A DNA stretch of 64,000 bases from Bacillota bacterium (GTDB taxonomy: Bacteria; Bacillota; Clostridia; Oscillospirales; Ruminococcaceae): the NCBI GenBank assembly GCA_023412215.1, contig JAEYNX010000003.1, forward strand, positions 354,086 to 418,085. Reading direction: 5' to 3'. Of this stretch, positions 9,221-17,994 are shown one piece after another. Below the pieces are notes generated by a model that saw nothing but the letters and a program-made list of their open reading frames with translations, was not told the origin of the DNA and did not search any database. The position numbers and the translations under genes are program-made. Positions within the stretch are counted from its first letter, which is position 1; each line of letters starts with the position of its first letter.

Positions 9221-9283
9221 ATATTTAAGCAACTTAACAATTAATATCCTTAAATATTATAGCTCGCCTTGAGCGGATGTCAA
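9221..9283 (-). promoter_or_regulatory. Promoter and operator of the left MarR-ABC operon
   Basis: On the minus strand, -35 TTGACA (9283-9278) and -10 TATAAT (9261-9256) are separated by 16 bases. An inverted repeat, ATATTTAAG at 9221-9229 and its complement at 9249-9257, overlaps the -10 box and the transcript start, which is the expected place for a MarR repressor. A second partial symmetry, TTAAGCAACTTAA, lies inside it. Confidence 0.8.
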
Positions 9284-9565
9284 TAAGGCAGTAGCCTTTA
9301 TTTTTAGTTTGTTTTCAGTTTGTTCGCAATTCGTATTGTTTGTATAAGATATCCGAAAAATAATACGCGAATTTGTGAATTATTTTTGCTCTCCCGAAAT
9401 TTTGAAAAAGAAACTGCCGAACAAGTTTTTTATACTGATTTTTACCGAAGTTTGGGTAACTCATCGCCCTATTATGGGCATTTTGCTCCTGTTAAACGGT
9501 CAAATGATATTGTCGGTAATTCCGCGAACAAGCCCTCGCGATTGCCCTAATGCGACATAAATTTA

Positions 9566-9620
9566 TTGACTTCACAATAGAATGGTGCTATTCTTTGAAT
9601 GAAATGGTTGCGCTAGCAAC
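9566..9620 (+). promoter_or_regulatory. Promoter and operator of the right MarR-ABC operon
   Basis: -35 TTGACT (9566-9571), 17-base spacer, -10 TATTCT (9589-9594). Just downstream, GTTGC (9607-9611) and GCAAC (9616-9620) form an inverted repeat at the expected transcript start. TTGC/GCAA symmetry also occurs in the left operator, so the two regulators may bind related sites. Confidence 0.75.
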
Positions 9621-9645
9621 TAATTCTACAGGGAGGCCGTGGTAT

Positions 9646-10095
9646 ATGGAATCGCTTACGAAATATATCAACCGAATCTCGCGCTGTTACACGCTATACC
9701 GAAACGGCAAGCTGGAGCATGAAGGCATAAACGGCTACCAGCACGTCTATATCCTTCGGTTATGCACCCACCCCGGTATGACGCAGGAGCAGATTGCTCA
9801 GGCCGTCTATGTGAACAAAAGCAGCGTGACGCGTCAGCTCGCCCTGCTGGAGAAGAACGGCTTTATCACTAGAACCCCCAGTATAAGTGATAAACGCGCC
9901 CTGCAGGTTTACCCAACCGAAAAGGCCTATGCCCTCTACCCAAAGGTTAAACGCCTCTCTGAAGAATATAACAGCTATCTGTATGCGGATTTTACCGAGG
10001 AGGAGCGCGATCAACTTATTACAATGCTTAAGCGGGTAACTGAAAAAGCTGTAGCAAGGCTAGAGAAAGAAGAAGAGACGTGCGAAAGATACTGA
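9646..10095 (+). CDS. MarR family regulator of the right ABC exporter module
   Basis: 149 residues. The start is set at the ATG 9646 because GGGAGG (9631-9636) lies nine bases upstream and the promoter is only about 50 bases away; an upstream in-frame ATG at 9550 would precede the promoter. The winged helix is clear (GMTQEQIAQAVYVNKSSVTR, then the wing SISDKRALQVYPTEK). It overlaps the next exporter gene by 16 bases. It is distinct in sequence from the left-module MarR but has the same position in an equivalent operon, so it is most likely the local substrate-responsive repressor. Confidence 0.9.
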   Translation: MESLTKYINRISRCYTLYRNGKLEHEGINGYQHVYILRLCTHPGMTQEQIAQAVYVNKSSVTRQLALLEKNGFITRTPSISDKRALQVYPTEKAYALYPKVKRLSEEYNSYLYADFTEEERDQLITMLKRVTEKAVARLEKEEETCERY

Positions 10096-11795
10096 CATAC
10101 CTAACACCCTACCTGCCCAAGATGCTGCTGGGCTTACTCATCAAATTTACAGGAACCATCATGGATTTGCTGCTTCCGTGGATACTCGCTTACACCATCG
10201 ACGATATCATTCCGCTCAAAAGCGTGCGCCTTATCCTGCTGTGGGGCGTCATTATGGTGCTCTGCTCCGTCGCGGCGCTTGTCACTAATATTATGGCAAA
10301 CCGCATGGCCTCGCTGGTGGCAAGGAATACGACCGAAGCGGTGCGCCGAGACCTGTTTACCAAGATATCCTACCTATCCTGCAGTCAGGTGGACCGTTTT
10401 TCGATCCCGTCGCTCGAGGCGCGGCTTACCACCGACACCTACAACATCCATCAGCTCGTCGGTATGATGCAGCGGCTGGGCGTGCGCGCGCCGATTCTTA
10501 TCCTTGGCGGCATTCTAATTACAATGATGCTCGACCCGGTGCTCGCGCTTATCCTAATTATTATTCTGCCCTTTATCGGGCTGCTCACCTATTATGTTTC
10601 AAAAAAGGGCATCCCGCTTTATACCGATATGCAGCGCGCGGTGGATGCCCTGGTGCGCACGGTGCGCGAGAATATTACCGGCATCCGCGTGATCAAGGCG
10701 CTTTCCAAAACCACCTATGAAAAACAGCGCTTTAACGATGTAAACGGCGAGGTGGTGCAGAAGGAGAAGCGGGCGGGCATGACCATGGCGCTGACCAACC
10801 CCATCATGAACCTGCTGTTAAATATCGGGCTTACGCTGGTTATTCTGGTGGGCGCCTACCGCGTAAACGCCGGTGTGATGCTGCCGGGCAAGATTATCGC
10901 GTTTCTTACCTACTTTACCATCATCCTAAACGCGACGCTCATGATCACCCGCATCTTTGTGCTCTATTCCAAGGGCAGCGCCTCCGCCGGGCGTATCGCC
11001 GAGGTGCTGAACACCGAGGAGGAACTGACGCTCAGCCCGTCTGACCATGTAGAAAACGAGGCGCACATCGCCTTTGAGCAGGTTTCTTTTTCCTACAACA
11101 AAACCCAGAATACCATTGAGGACATCAGCTTTGCGCTAAAGCACGGCGAGACGCTGGGGATATTGGGTGCCACGGGAAGCGGCAAAAGCACCATCATTCG
11201 GCTGCTGCTGCGGTTGTATGACGTTGACCAGGGGCGGATACGCATTAACGGCGACGATATCCGTAGCATCCCGCCCAAGGAGCTGTACACAAGGTTCGGC
11301 ACCGTCTTCCAAAACGATATCCTCTTTGCCGATACCATCGCCTCCAACATCGATTTTGGGCGCGGATTAAGCGACGGGGAGCTAAAGGCCGCGGCGGAAG
11401 ACGCGCAGGCCAGGGAATTCATCGGCGCGATTGCCGATGGTTTTCAGCACAGGCTTACGCCGAAGAGCACCAATCTAAGCGGCGGGCAGAAGCAGCGCCT
11501 GCTGGTGGCGCGCGCATTGGCGGCGCACCCCGAGATCCTCATTCTGGATGATTCCTCCAGCGCGCTCGATTATAAAACCGATTCCCTTTTGCGCCGGGCG
11601 CTGGCGGAGCATTTCAGCAGTACCACCACCATCATTATCGCGCAGCGCATCAGCTCTATCCGCCACGCCGACCATATCCTCATCCTTGAGGAGGGCCGCA
11701 CGCTGGGCTACGGCACCCATGAAGAGCTGCTGCAAACCTGCGCCGACTACCGCGAGATGTTTACCGCACAGATGGGAGGTGGGGCCATTGCCTAG
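10080..11795 (+). CDS. ABC exporter half-transporter, degenerate-site subunit
   Basis: 571 residues starting at a GTG with GAAGAG just upstream. Six membrane helices (to about residue 310) precede an ATPase domain with Walker A GATGSGKST, a canonical LSGGQ signature and Walker B ILILDDSSSALD, where Asp replaces the catalytic Glu. This matches the 6459-8711 subunit of the left module but without the large external insertion. Overlap with the MarR gene (16 bases) and the next exporter gene (8 bases) indicates coupled expression and a heterodimer. Confidence 0.9.
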   Translation: MRKILTYLTPYLPKMLLGLLIKFTGTIMDLLLPWILAYTIDDIIPLKSVRLILLWGVIMVLCSVAALVTNIMANRMASLVARNTTEAVRRDLFTKISYLSCSQVDRFSIPSLEARLTTDTYNIHQLVGMMQRLGVRAPILILGGILITMMLDPVLALILIIILPFIGLLTYYVSKKGIPLYTDMQRAVDALVRTVRENITGIRVIKALSKTTYEKQRFNDVNGEVVQKEKRAGMTMALTNPIMNLLLNIGLTLVILVGAYRVNAGVMLPGKIIAFLTYFTIILNATLMITRIFVLYSKGSASAGRIAEVLNTEEELTLSPSDHVENEAHIAFEQVSFSYNKTQNTIEDISFALKHGETLGILGATGSGKSTIIRLLLRLYDVDQGRIRINGDDIRSIPPKELYTRFGTVFQNDILFADTIASNIDFGRGLSDGELKAAAEDAQAREFIGAIADGFQHRLTPKSTNLSGGQKQRLLVARALAAHPEILILDDSSSALDYKTDSLLRRALAEHFSSTTTIIIAQRISSIRHADHILILEEGRTLGYGTHEELLQTCADYREMFTAQMGGGAIA

Positions 11796-13560
11796 CATAC
11801 AAAAGGCTCAAACCCCAAAGCAAAAGGATACGAGAAAGATTCTGCTGCGGCTGTGGCGGTATCTGTACCGCTATAAGTGGCTGGTGTTTCTGGCGCTTGT
11901 GATGTCGATTGCGAGCAATCTGTTCGCGCTCGTCGGGCCGATGCTCTGCGGCTATGCCATCGACGCCATTCAGCCGGGCAAGGGAAAGGTAGACTTTCAA
12001 TCCGTCTTCTTCTACTGCGTATTGATGCTTGTCTTTTATCTCGTTTCCTCGCTATTGTCCTACCTGCTGTCCATCCTCATGATACAGCTCAGCCAAAGGG
12101 TTATCTTTCAGATGCGCAAGGATGTATTCGATAAGCTTGCCGAGCTGCCGGTGGGGTATTTCGACCGGCATCAGACCGGCGAGATCATCAGCCGTATCTC
12201 CTACGATATCGACACGGTAAACGCCACCCTCTCCACCGACCTTTTGCAGATATTCACGAGCATTGTCACCGTGTTAGGCTCCCTTGGCATGATGCTTATC
12301 CTTTCCCCGGGGCTGGTGCTTATTTTCGCCGTTACCATCCCGGTTTCCATCCTATTTACGAAGTATATGACAGGGAAGGTGCGCCCGCTGTTCCGCAGGC
12401 GTTCCGCCATGCTGGGCGAGTTAAACGGCTTTACCGAGGAGATCATATCCGGCCAGAAGACCACGAAGGTGTATCATCAGGAGAAGACCATCATCGGCCG
12501 GTTTGACGAAAAAAACAAAGGAGCGGTAGACGCCTACTATGACGCCGACTATTACGGCAGCATGACAGGCCCTTCCGTAAACTTTATCAATAACCTGTCG
12601 CTGGCGCTTATCAGCGTGTTCGGCGCGCTGCTCTATCTGTGGGGGAGGATCTCACTCGGCGACCTGTCGTCTTTTGTGCTCTACTCCCGCAAGTTCTCCG
12701 GCCCCATTAACGAGGCGGCCAATGTGATCAGCGAGCTGCAGTCCGCCTTCGCGGCAGCCGACCGAATCTTTCGCCTGATTGACGAGGAGCCAGAGCCGAG
12801 AGACGCAAAGGACGCCGTGGTTTTAAACGACGTGCAGGGCAATGTAGACCTTGAACACATACATTTCGGTTACACCCCCGAGAAGATCATCATCCGTGAT
12901 TTCAACCTGAGTGTGCGAAAGGGTGGCCTGATTGCCATCGTAGGCCCCACGGGCGCCGGAAAAACGACCATCATCAACCTGCTGATGCGGTTTTACGACC
13001 CGAACAGCGGCAGTATTCTCATCGACGGCACCGACATTCAGCACACCACGCGTAAAAGCTTGCGGCTCTCCTACGCCATGATCTTACAGGATACATGGCT
13101 GTTCCGCGGCACGGTTTTTGAAAACATCGCCTACGGCAAAAAGGGCGCTACGCTGCAGGAGGTTGAGGCCGCCGCCAAGGCAGCCAAGATACATAGCTTT
13201 ATTATGCAGCTGCCAAACGGCTACAATACGGTGCTGAGCGATGAGGGCACCAATATCTCGCAGGGGCAGAAGCAGCTGCTCACCATTGCAAGGGCGATGC
13301 TGCTCGACGCCAGGATACTTATCCTTGACGAGGCCACCTCCAACGTGGATACCCGCACCGAGCAGCTGATACAGGGCGCCATGCGCCGCTTGATGCAGGA
13401 TAAAACCTGCTTCGTGATCGCGCACCGCCTTTCCACCATCCAGAACGCCGACATCATCCTTGTCATCAAGGACGGGCAGGTGGTGGAGCAGGGCAACCAT
13501 CAGGAGCTGCTTAAAAAGGGCAAGGTATACGCGGAGCTTTATAATGCCCAGTTTCAATAA
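11788..13560 (+). CDS. ABC exporter half-transporter, catalytic-type subunit
   Basis: 590 residues. The start is taken as the TTG at 11788, preceded by GGGAGGT (11774-11780) at seven bases. The frame stays open further upstream to 11548, but that part lies inside the preceding gene and reads as low-complexity shadow sequence. The ATPase domain has Walker A GPTGAGKTT, signature ISQGQ (altered) and Walker B ILILDEATSNVD with the catalytic Glu. It pairs with the preceding subunit just as the two left-module subunits do. Substrate unknown. Confidence 0.9.
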   Translation: MPSIQKAQTPKQKDTRKILLRLWRYLYRYKWLVFLALVMSIASNLFALVGPMLCGYAIDAIQPGKGKVDFQSVFFYCVLMLVFYLVSSLLSYLLSILMIQLSQRVIFQMRKDVFDKLAELPVGYFDRHQTGEIISRISYDIDTVNATLSTDLLQIFTSIVTVLGSLGMMLILSPGLVLIFAVTIPVSILFTKYMTGKVRPLFRRRSAMLGELNGFTEEIISGQKTTKVYHQEKTIIGRFDEKNKGAVDAYYDADYYGSMTGPSVNFINNLSLALISVFGALLYLWGRISLGDLSSFVLYSRKFSGPINEAANVISELQSAFAAADRIFRLIDEEPEPRDAKDAVVLNDVQGNVDLEHIHFGYTPEKIIIRDFNLSVRKGGLIAIVGPTGAGKTTIINLLMRFYDPNSGSILIDGTDIQHTTRKSLRLSYAMILQDTWLFRGTVFENIAYGKKGATLQEVEAAAKAAKIHSFIMQLPNGYNTVLSDEGTNISQGQKQLLTIARAMLLDARILILDEATSNVDTRTEQLIQGAMRRLMQDKTCFVIAHRLSTIQNADIILVIKDGQVVEQGNHQELLKKGKVYAELYNAQFQ

Positions 13561-13567
13561 AACAGAA

Positions 13568-13611
13568 CACAGCCCTGCACTCTGCTTAACAGTCAGAGCC
13601 GCAGGGCTGTG
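13568..13611. terminator. Bidirectional terminator between ABC exporter and DUF1349 gene
   Basis: Perfect 11-bp outer stem, CACAGCCCTGC (13568-13578) with its complement (13601-13611), plus an inner CTCTG/CAGAG stem. It lies between the convergent stops at 13560 and 13653. Confidence 0.8.
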
Positions 13612-13652
13612 CTTTACTATATCGGGTGTTTTGAAAGGGCGGTATAAAAGAC

Positions 13653-14255
13653 TTATTTACACTCTATCTCCCTGAACTTCGCCAGCGCGGTTTGGTTGCT
13701 TTCGTGGGAGGTGACGGCCAACCCGACCAGCAGGTTGGTATCCAGTGCCAGCTGATGACGGTTGTACAGCATCCAGTCGGTGCCGTTGTTGCTGTAATAG
13801 CTTTCAAAGGTGTCGCTGGCGCGGATAAGCTTCATCCAGGTGTCCGGGTAGCTTACCGGGAACATCGGCGGCTCGGTGGTATAGTCGGGCGGGTAAACCG
13901 CCTGACAGTCGGTGCCCTTTTGGTCGCGGGACTGAAACTCGTATCCGCCGTTGTTGTGGTTTCTTTCGCGGTTGTCGGGGAAGGCGAAAAAGAAGATATG
14001 CTGCCCGTCGGCATCCAAGTCAGGCCTTGCCATGATGCCGGACTTGGTGTAGGGGTGAACCAGCTCCAAAGACTCCAGGCGCACGGTAAACTCAAAGTTG
14101 CCCGTATGTTTAAGATACGCGAAATGACATTGGTCATTGCTTAACCAGATATCCTCTCCGCCCGCGACAATGTCATAGCCGTCCGCCACCTTGGCGGCAG
14201 AGCCTTTGAGCACGGGGCTACCGATATCCGCGCCGGTAAGTTCAATCATATTCAT
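13653..14255 (-). CDS. DUF1349 family concanavalin A-like protein
   Basis: 200 residues of the DUF1349 family, whose fold is a laminin-G/concanavalin A-like beta sandwich often found with carbohydrate enzymes. Visible family marks are the segment YTKSGIMARPD near residue 70, WMKLIRASDTFESYYSNNG near 145 and a closing VGLAVTSHE. There is no signal peptide, so it is cytoplasmic. The ATG at 14255 is preferred over the GTG at 14258 because AAAGGAG then sits seven bases away. It follows the sugar ABC operon on the same strand but is separated from it by a terminator and a long palindrome. A role with the imported sugar is inference. Confidence 0.8.
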   Translation of the reverse strand: MNMIELTGADIGSPVLKGSAAKVADGYDIVAGGEDIWLSNDQCHFAYLKHTGNFEFTVRLESLELVHPYTKSGIMARPDLDADGQHIFFFAFPDNRERNHNNGGYEFQSRDQKGTDCQAVYPPDYTTEPPMFPVSYPDTWMKLIRASDTFESYYSNNGTDWMLYNRHQLALDTNLLVGLAVTSHESNQTALAKFREIECK

Positions 14256-14288
14256 CACAATACTCCTTTAATGCTTTGCACTATCTAT

Positions 14289-14320
14289 ATTATACTAAAC
14301 GCAACCGCGTTTAGTATAAT
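14289..14320. promoter_or_regulatory. Perfect 14-bp palindrome upstream of the DUF1349 gene
   Basis: ATTATACTAAACGC (14289-14302) and its exact complement (14307-14320) flank the 4-base centre AACC, about 35 bases upstream of the start at 14255. There is no T-tract after it, and TATACT/TATAAT-like hexamers lie within the arms. An operator over the promoter is more likely than a terminator. A second palindrome, ATATCTGC/GCAGATAT (14357-14376), lies nearby. Confidence 0.6.
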
Positions 14321-14490
14321 TGCGTATAGAACGGAAGCGAGCGAATCACCCTGCGCATATCTGCTTATGCAGATATTATACTGTGAAACCGCACGATAAC
14401 AATAGTATTTTCATATTACCGTTGGTTTGGGTTATGAACTGCTGTGTTTGCAGCAAGCAAACCATTTCTCCGCCAAAGGCTTTAAAACAA

Positions 14491-14522
14491 CCCCCATCAT
14501 AGTATAGAGACTATGATGGGGG
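14491..14522. terminator. Terminator of the sugar ABC transporter operon
   Basis: Perfect 13-bp stem CCCCCATCATAGT (14491-14503) with its complement (14510-14522) around a 6-base loop. On the minus strand it is followed by TTGTTTTAAAG. Confidence 0.85.
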
Positions 14523-14556
14523 CTTTTAACGGTACGCGTTCGGCGGGCAAGGTAGA

Positions 14557-15387
14557 TTAGCCTTTTACAGCGCCCGCGGTAAAGCTTTTTTGAATCTGGT
14601 CGCTCATCAGCAGGTAGATGATGAGTGTCGGCACGGTGGCAACCACAAGGCCTGCGCCCAGCGCGCCCCAGTTGGTGGCGTAACGCCCTACCATGCCCAT
14701 GATACCAACGGTAAGGGTCTTGTATCTATCCTTGCTGATAAACGAGATGGCAAGCATCAGTTCATTCCAGCAGCTTAAATAGGTAAAGATTGCAACCGTC
14801 GCGATAGCCGGGCGGATAAGCGGCAGCATAATTTTGTAGAAGATGCCATAAACATTTAAGCCGTCTAAGCAGCCCGCTTCCTCCAGCTCACGCGGCAGGG
14901 TCTTGAAAAATCCCACGAATACGTAAACCGCCATCGGCAATGCGAAGGCTACATAAGGGAGGATCAGCGCCCAGTAGGTGTTGTAGAGGTTGGTTCTCTT
15001 AAAGATGATAAACAGAGGAACCAGCGTGGCGTGCAAAGGTATCATCATACCCGACAGGAACACCAGCAAAGCCTTGGAGCTTAGCTTCCATGTCATGCGG
15101 GCGATCGCGTAGGCAACCATTGCCGCAAGCACGGTGGATACCACAATGGATACGGCGGTAACAATCACACTGTTGATAAAATAGGTGCCAAGCTTGCCAG
15201 TGGTCAGCACGTCTTGGTAGTTCACCCACATCCATACCTTCGGCAGGCCGATGGGGTTGTCGCCAAAGCTCTCAGCATTGCTCTTCAGTGAAAAGGTGAA
15301 CAGCCAGTAAAGAGGGAAGATCTGTATCAGCGCAATAATGGTTAGTACCGTGTAAAGCACGATATGATGATTTTTTCTCTGTTTCAT
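14557..15387 (-). CDS. Sugar ABC transporter permease, MalG type
   Basis: 276 residues with six predicted membrane helices and the EAA-type loop (EEAGCLDGLNVYGIFYKI near 165-185) that docks on the ATPase. The C terminus, SDQIQKSFTAGAVKG, is typical of the inner membrane permease of carbohydrate uptake transporters. It follows the MalF-type permease by 15 bases, with GAGGAGGGGG before the ATG. No ATPase gene is in the operon, so the importer probably borrows a shared MsmX-like ATPase encoded elsewhere, as many Firmicutes sugar importers do. Confidence 0.92.
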   Translation of the reverse strand: MKQRKNHHIVLYTVLTIIALIQIFPLYWLFTFSLKSNAESFGDNPIGLPKVWMWVNYQDVLTTGKLGTYFINSVIVTAVSIVVSTVLAAMVAYAIARMTWKLSSKALLVFLSGMMIPLHATLVPLFIIFKRTNLYNTYWALILPYVAFALPMAVYVFVGFFKTLPRELEEAGCLDGLNVYGIFYKIMLPLIRPAIATVAIFTYLSCWNELMLAISFISKDRYKTLTVGIMGMVGRYATNWGALGAGLVVATVPTLIIYLLMSDQIQKSFTAGAVKG

Positions 15388-15402
15388 TACTCTACCCCCT
15401 CC

Positions 15403-16290
15403 TCAATACTCGTAGTCCTGAACTTTGAACAGCTTCTGCAGCAGCACGGTAAAGATCAGGCATTCCACGAGGATGAAGATAGCCATGGTACTGCCGAGCC
15501 CATACTTGTTCTGCAGGAAGATATTGCTGAACATCAGGGTCGTGGGAACCTCCGTGGCATGAATAGGGCCGCCCTTGGTAAGAACGTAGATAAGGTCGAA
15601 GGTCTTCAGTGAGCCGATGAGCGCGAATGTCGCGCATACCTTTACCATCGGCATGATAAGCGGAATGGAAATGTGGCGCGCAACCTGTACACTGTTGGCC
15701 CCGTCGATGGAGGCGGCCTCATACAGGGTGGGCGGTATCGCCTTGATGGCGGAATATAAAAGCAGCATATGGTAACCAACATACTGCCAAATCATCACAA
15801 AGAAAGCGGAACCGAGTGCGAGATGGGTATCCGCAAGCCAGTTGCGCTGTAAGCTTTCCAAACCGATGCTGCCTAAGAATACGTTCAGCAGACCGTTGTT
15901 GGGGTGGTAGATCTTCATCCACAGCTGGCCGATTACGGTAGTGGAGATGATTACGGGTATAAAATAGATATTGCGGAATATACTCTCTCCCTTGATGTTG
16001 CGCGCGATAACCAGCGCCAGCAGCAGCGCGATAGGCAGCTGCACAAAGATAGAGAGCACCGCCAAAAGCCCCGAGTTAAGGATTGAGGTTACAAAATAAT
16101 CCTTGGTGCTTGTGAACAGCGTGATGTAATTTTTTATGCCTACAAACGTACCGCTGCCCACGCCGTTCCAGTCCAACATGGAATAGTAGACCGAAAAGGC
16201 AATGGGCAGAAATACAATGACGCTGAATAGGACAAGCGCCGGTACCACAAATACGATTATCGCTACCTTGTCCCGCATAACCTTTTCCAA
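15403..16290 (-). CDS. Sugar ABC transporter permease, MalF type
   Basis: 295 residues, six membrane helices, with the EAA loop YEAASIDGANSVQVARHI near residue 190-210. The start is taken as the TTG at 16290 with GGGGG seven bases upstream; an internal ATG at 16278 is an alternative. It partners the next permease. It is separated from the binding-protein gene by a 284-base gap with an attenuating hairpin and a dispersed palindromic element. Confidence 0.9.
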   Translation of the reverse strand: MEKVMRDKVAIIVFVVPALVLFSVIVFLPIAFSVYYSMLDWNGVGSGTFVGIKNYITLFTSTKDYFVTSILNSGLLAVLSIFVQLPIALLLALVIARNIKGESIFRNIYFIPVIISTTVIGQLWMKIYHPNNGLLNVFLGSIGLESLQRNWLADTHLALGSAFFVMIWQYVGYHMLLLYSAIKAIPPTLYEAASIDGANSVQVARHISIPLIMPMVKVCATFALIGSLKTFDLIYVLTKGGPIHATEVPTTLMFSNIFLQNKYGLGSTMAIFILVECLIFTVLLQKLFKVQDYEY

Positions 16291-16430
16291 GAGAATGCCC
16301 CCTTTTCGTATGATACCAATTTATGTAGAAACTTTGTGGTTATTCAAGTTTATGGGCCTAGACTGCACAAAAAGAATAACTTTTCCGATAAATCATGTTA
16401 AACAAGCTGTCAGCAATACTCATTTCAATA

Positions 16431-16501
16431 AGAAATATTACGTAAAAATTCTTCACAAAAGGCATAAACGTGGCCTTTTGCGCGCATCTTTCTATATTTC
16501 T
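16431..16501. repeat. 71-bp palindromic element, copy 1
   Basis: Outer arms AGAAATAT (16431-16438) and ATATTTCT (16494-16501), inner arms CAAAAGGC (16456-16463) and GCCTTTTG (16473-16480). It matches 29999-30069 (inverted) at 62 of 71 positions. Symmetry continues weakly outward for about 15 more bases on each side. It is followed by ATAAGTATAAG (16509-16519), which also follows the third, diverged copy. Confidence 0.75.
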
Positions 16502-16528
16502 AATTAAAATAAGTATAAGAAAAAAGAA

Positions 16529-16560
16529 GGGAAGCGGCCTTTTTACAATAGCCGCTCCCC
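16529..16560 (-). terminator. Attenuating hairpin after the sugar-binding protein gene
   Basis: Stem AGCGGC (16533-16538) / GCCGCT (16551-16556), extended by GGG/CCC past one mismatch and followed on the minus strand by TTCTTTTTTTC. Between the binding protein and its permeases such a site usually allows partial read-through, giving excess binding protein. Confidence 0.75.
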
Positions 16561-16574
16561 TCCATAAATGGCTT

Positions 16575-17903
16575 TTACGGATTCAGCTTCTGCATTTCGG
16601 CCGCAAAGTTCTCAGGGGTCAACTGGCCGGCAAAGATTTGCTGAACGAGGCTCTTGTGCTGCTCGGCAGCCTCACCCTCGAGAGCGGTATCCCATGCCAG
16701 TACGGCACCGGTGGACTTGTTGGCAATCTCGATAATCTGTGCTACCAGCGGGTCAACGGTTACGTCAGACATGTCGAACTTCCAAGTGGCGATACCAGCG
16801 CCAAGCTTGAAGCTCTCTTTGGACATGTTCTCGGTAATGTAGATCGCGAAGTTGGCAGCGAGGTCCTTATCAGCGGCATTCGCGCTTACCATGAAGCAGT
16901 CGATAGCACCGCCGAGAATCTCGTTGGGGTCGCCCTTACCGCCGGTAATGGACGGCCAGTTCATAGCAACAACCTTGTCCTTAACCTTGGAGAGGTTGGG
17001 ATCCTGAATCTCACCAGCCATCCAGCTGCCAAGGAACAGCATCGGAATCTCACCGTTTAAGAAAGGCATCTTGGCTTCGTCCTGGGTTAATGCCAGTGCG
17101 CCGGGATCAAATGCGCCGGCCTTTACCAGGTCATCCAGCAGCTTAGCGCTCTGTACCATCTCGGGGGTATCGTAGGAGCCTTCGCCGCCAAGTGTGGCGT
17201 TGCAGACATCAGCACCGGCGGTGCGCAGCGCGTAAACGTTCTGGTTGAACATTGCAGGCCAACCATCCTTAGCGCCAACGGTCATCGGAACGATGCCCTT
17301 CGCCTTAAAGCCTGCAACCGCTGCAAGCAGCTGATCGTTGGTTGCGGGGAGCTCAAGGCCGTTTGCTTCGAACATTTCTTTATTACAGAAGAGTGTGCCA
17401 ACCCACATGATGAAGGGCAGGCCGTAAACTTTGCCGCCGTAGGTCATGTTGTCGGTCGTGCCGGGTAGCATACGGTCTTTCGCGCCGCCATTGGCAAGAT
17501 ACTCGTCAAGCGGCAGAAGGGCACCAGCTTCGGCAAAGGGCTTCGCAAAACCGCCGCCCCAGGAGAAGAATACATCGGGCGCTTCGTTCGCTGCGATAGC
17601 GGTCTTCAGCTTGGTCTTGTAAGCTTCGTTCTCGGTAGCGTCAATCTCAACCTCTACGTTGGGGTTTTCAGACTGCCATTTCTCGAAAATGGTCTTGAAA
17701 GACTTGGCGTTTGCGTCAGAATCGGTGGTCCAAAGGTGCCATACAGACAACTTCTGGTTTCCTGCGGCGGCTGAACTGGCGGGTTCAGATGCAGCAGGAG
17801 CCTCACCACTCGATGCTGCGGGTGTACCGCTGGAGCAAGCTACTAGGGATACGATCATCGCGCATGCCAAAGCCATGGCAACTATTTTGCGCAAGTTTCT
17901 CAT
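16575..17903 (-). CDS. Sugar ABC transporter substrate-binding lipoprotein
   Basis: 442 residues, family 1 extracellular solute-binding protein. It has a type II signal peptide with lipobox LVAC (Cys about 23), an Ala/Ser/Pro-rich tether, then the mature domain beginning LSVWHLWTTDSD and containing the family pattern APDVFFSWGGG. It captures a sugar outside the membrane and delivers it to the two permeases. The ATG at 17903 is chosen over the in-frame GTG at 17909 because AGGAGG then sits seven bases away. Its sugar is unknown. The YesMN-type pair upstream probably induces it. Confidence 0.92.
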   Translation of the reverse strand: MRNLRKIVAMALACAMIVSLVACSSGTPAASSGEAPAASEPASSAAAGNQKLSVWHLWTTDSDANAKSFKTIFEKWQSENPNVEVEIDATENEAYKTKLKTAIAANEAPDVFFSWGGGFAKPFAEAGALLPLDEYLANGGAKDRMLPGTTDNMTYGGKVYGLPFIMWVGTLFCNKEMFEANGLELPATNDQLLAAVAGFKAKGIVPMTVGAKDGWPAMFNQNVYALRTAGADVCNATLGGEGSYDTPEMVQSAKLLDDLVKAGAFDPGALALTQDEAKMPFLNGEIPMLFLGSWMAGEIQDPNLSKVKDKVVAMNWPSITGGKGDPNEILGGAIDCFMVSANAADKDLAANFAIYITENMSKESFKLGAGIATWKFDMSDVTVDPLVAQIIEIANKSTGAVLAWDTALEGEAAEQHKSLVQQIFAGQLTPENFAAEMQKLNP

Positions 17904-17994
17904 TTTCACGCCTCCTAATAAAGATTTTTTAGGACATTTACATAATAAAGCTTTGTGTCCGTTTTTAACATTGATTATTTTTACTAGATTCTTT

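Larger units (their letters stand above)
9206..9645. other. Intergenic region between the two divergent MarR-ABC modules
   Basis: 440 bases without a convincing gene. It is AT-rich in the middle (9300-9560) and holds the two divergent promoters and their inverted repeats at its ends. A small hairpin, GCCC/GGGC, lies near 9465-9480. The short frames there lack ribosome sites. Confidence 0.6.
14256..14556. other. Intergenic region, DUF1349 gene to sugar permease
   Basis: 301 bases with no gene. It holds the 14-bp palindrome, an 8-bp hairpin (14357-14376) and, at the other end, the terminator of the sugar transporter operon. Confidence 0.6.

Noticed and set aside
9300..9560. 76- and 61-residue plus-strand frames in the MarR intergenic region
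   Set aside because: They overlap each other, lack ribosome sites, have no recognisable pattern and run into the promoter of the next gene.
11548..11787. N-terminal extension of the second right-module exporter to an upstream ATG
   Set aside because: That part overlaps the preceding ATPase in another frame, reads as low-complexity sequence, and a good ribosome site sits at 11774-11780 before the TTG.
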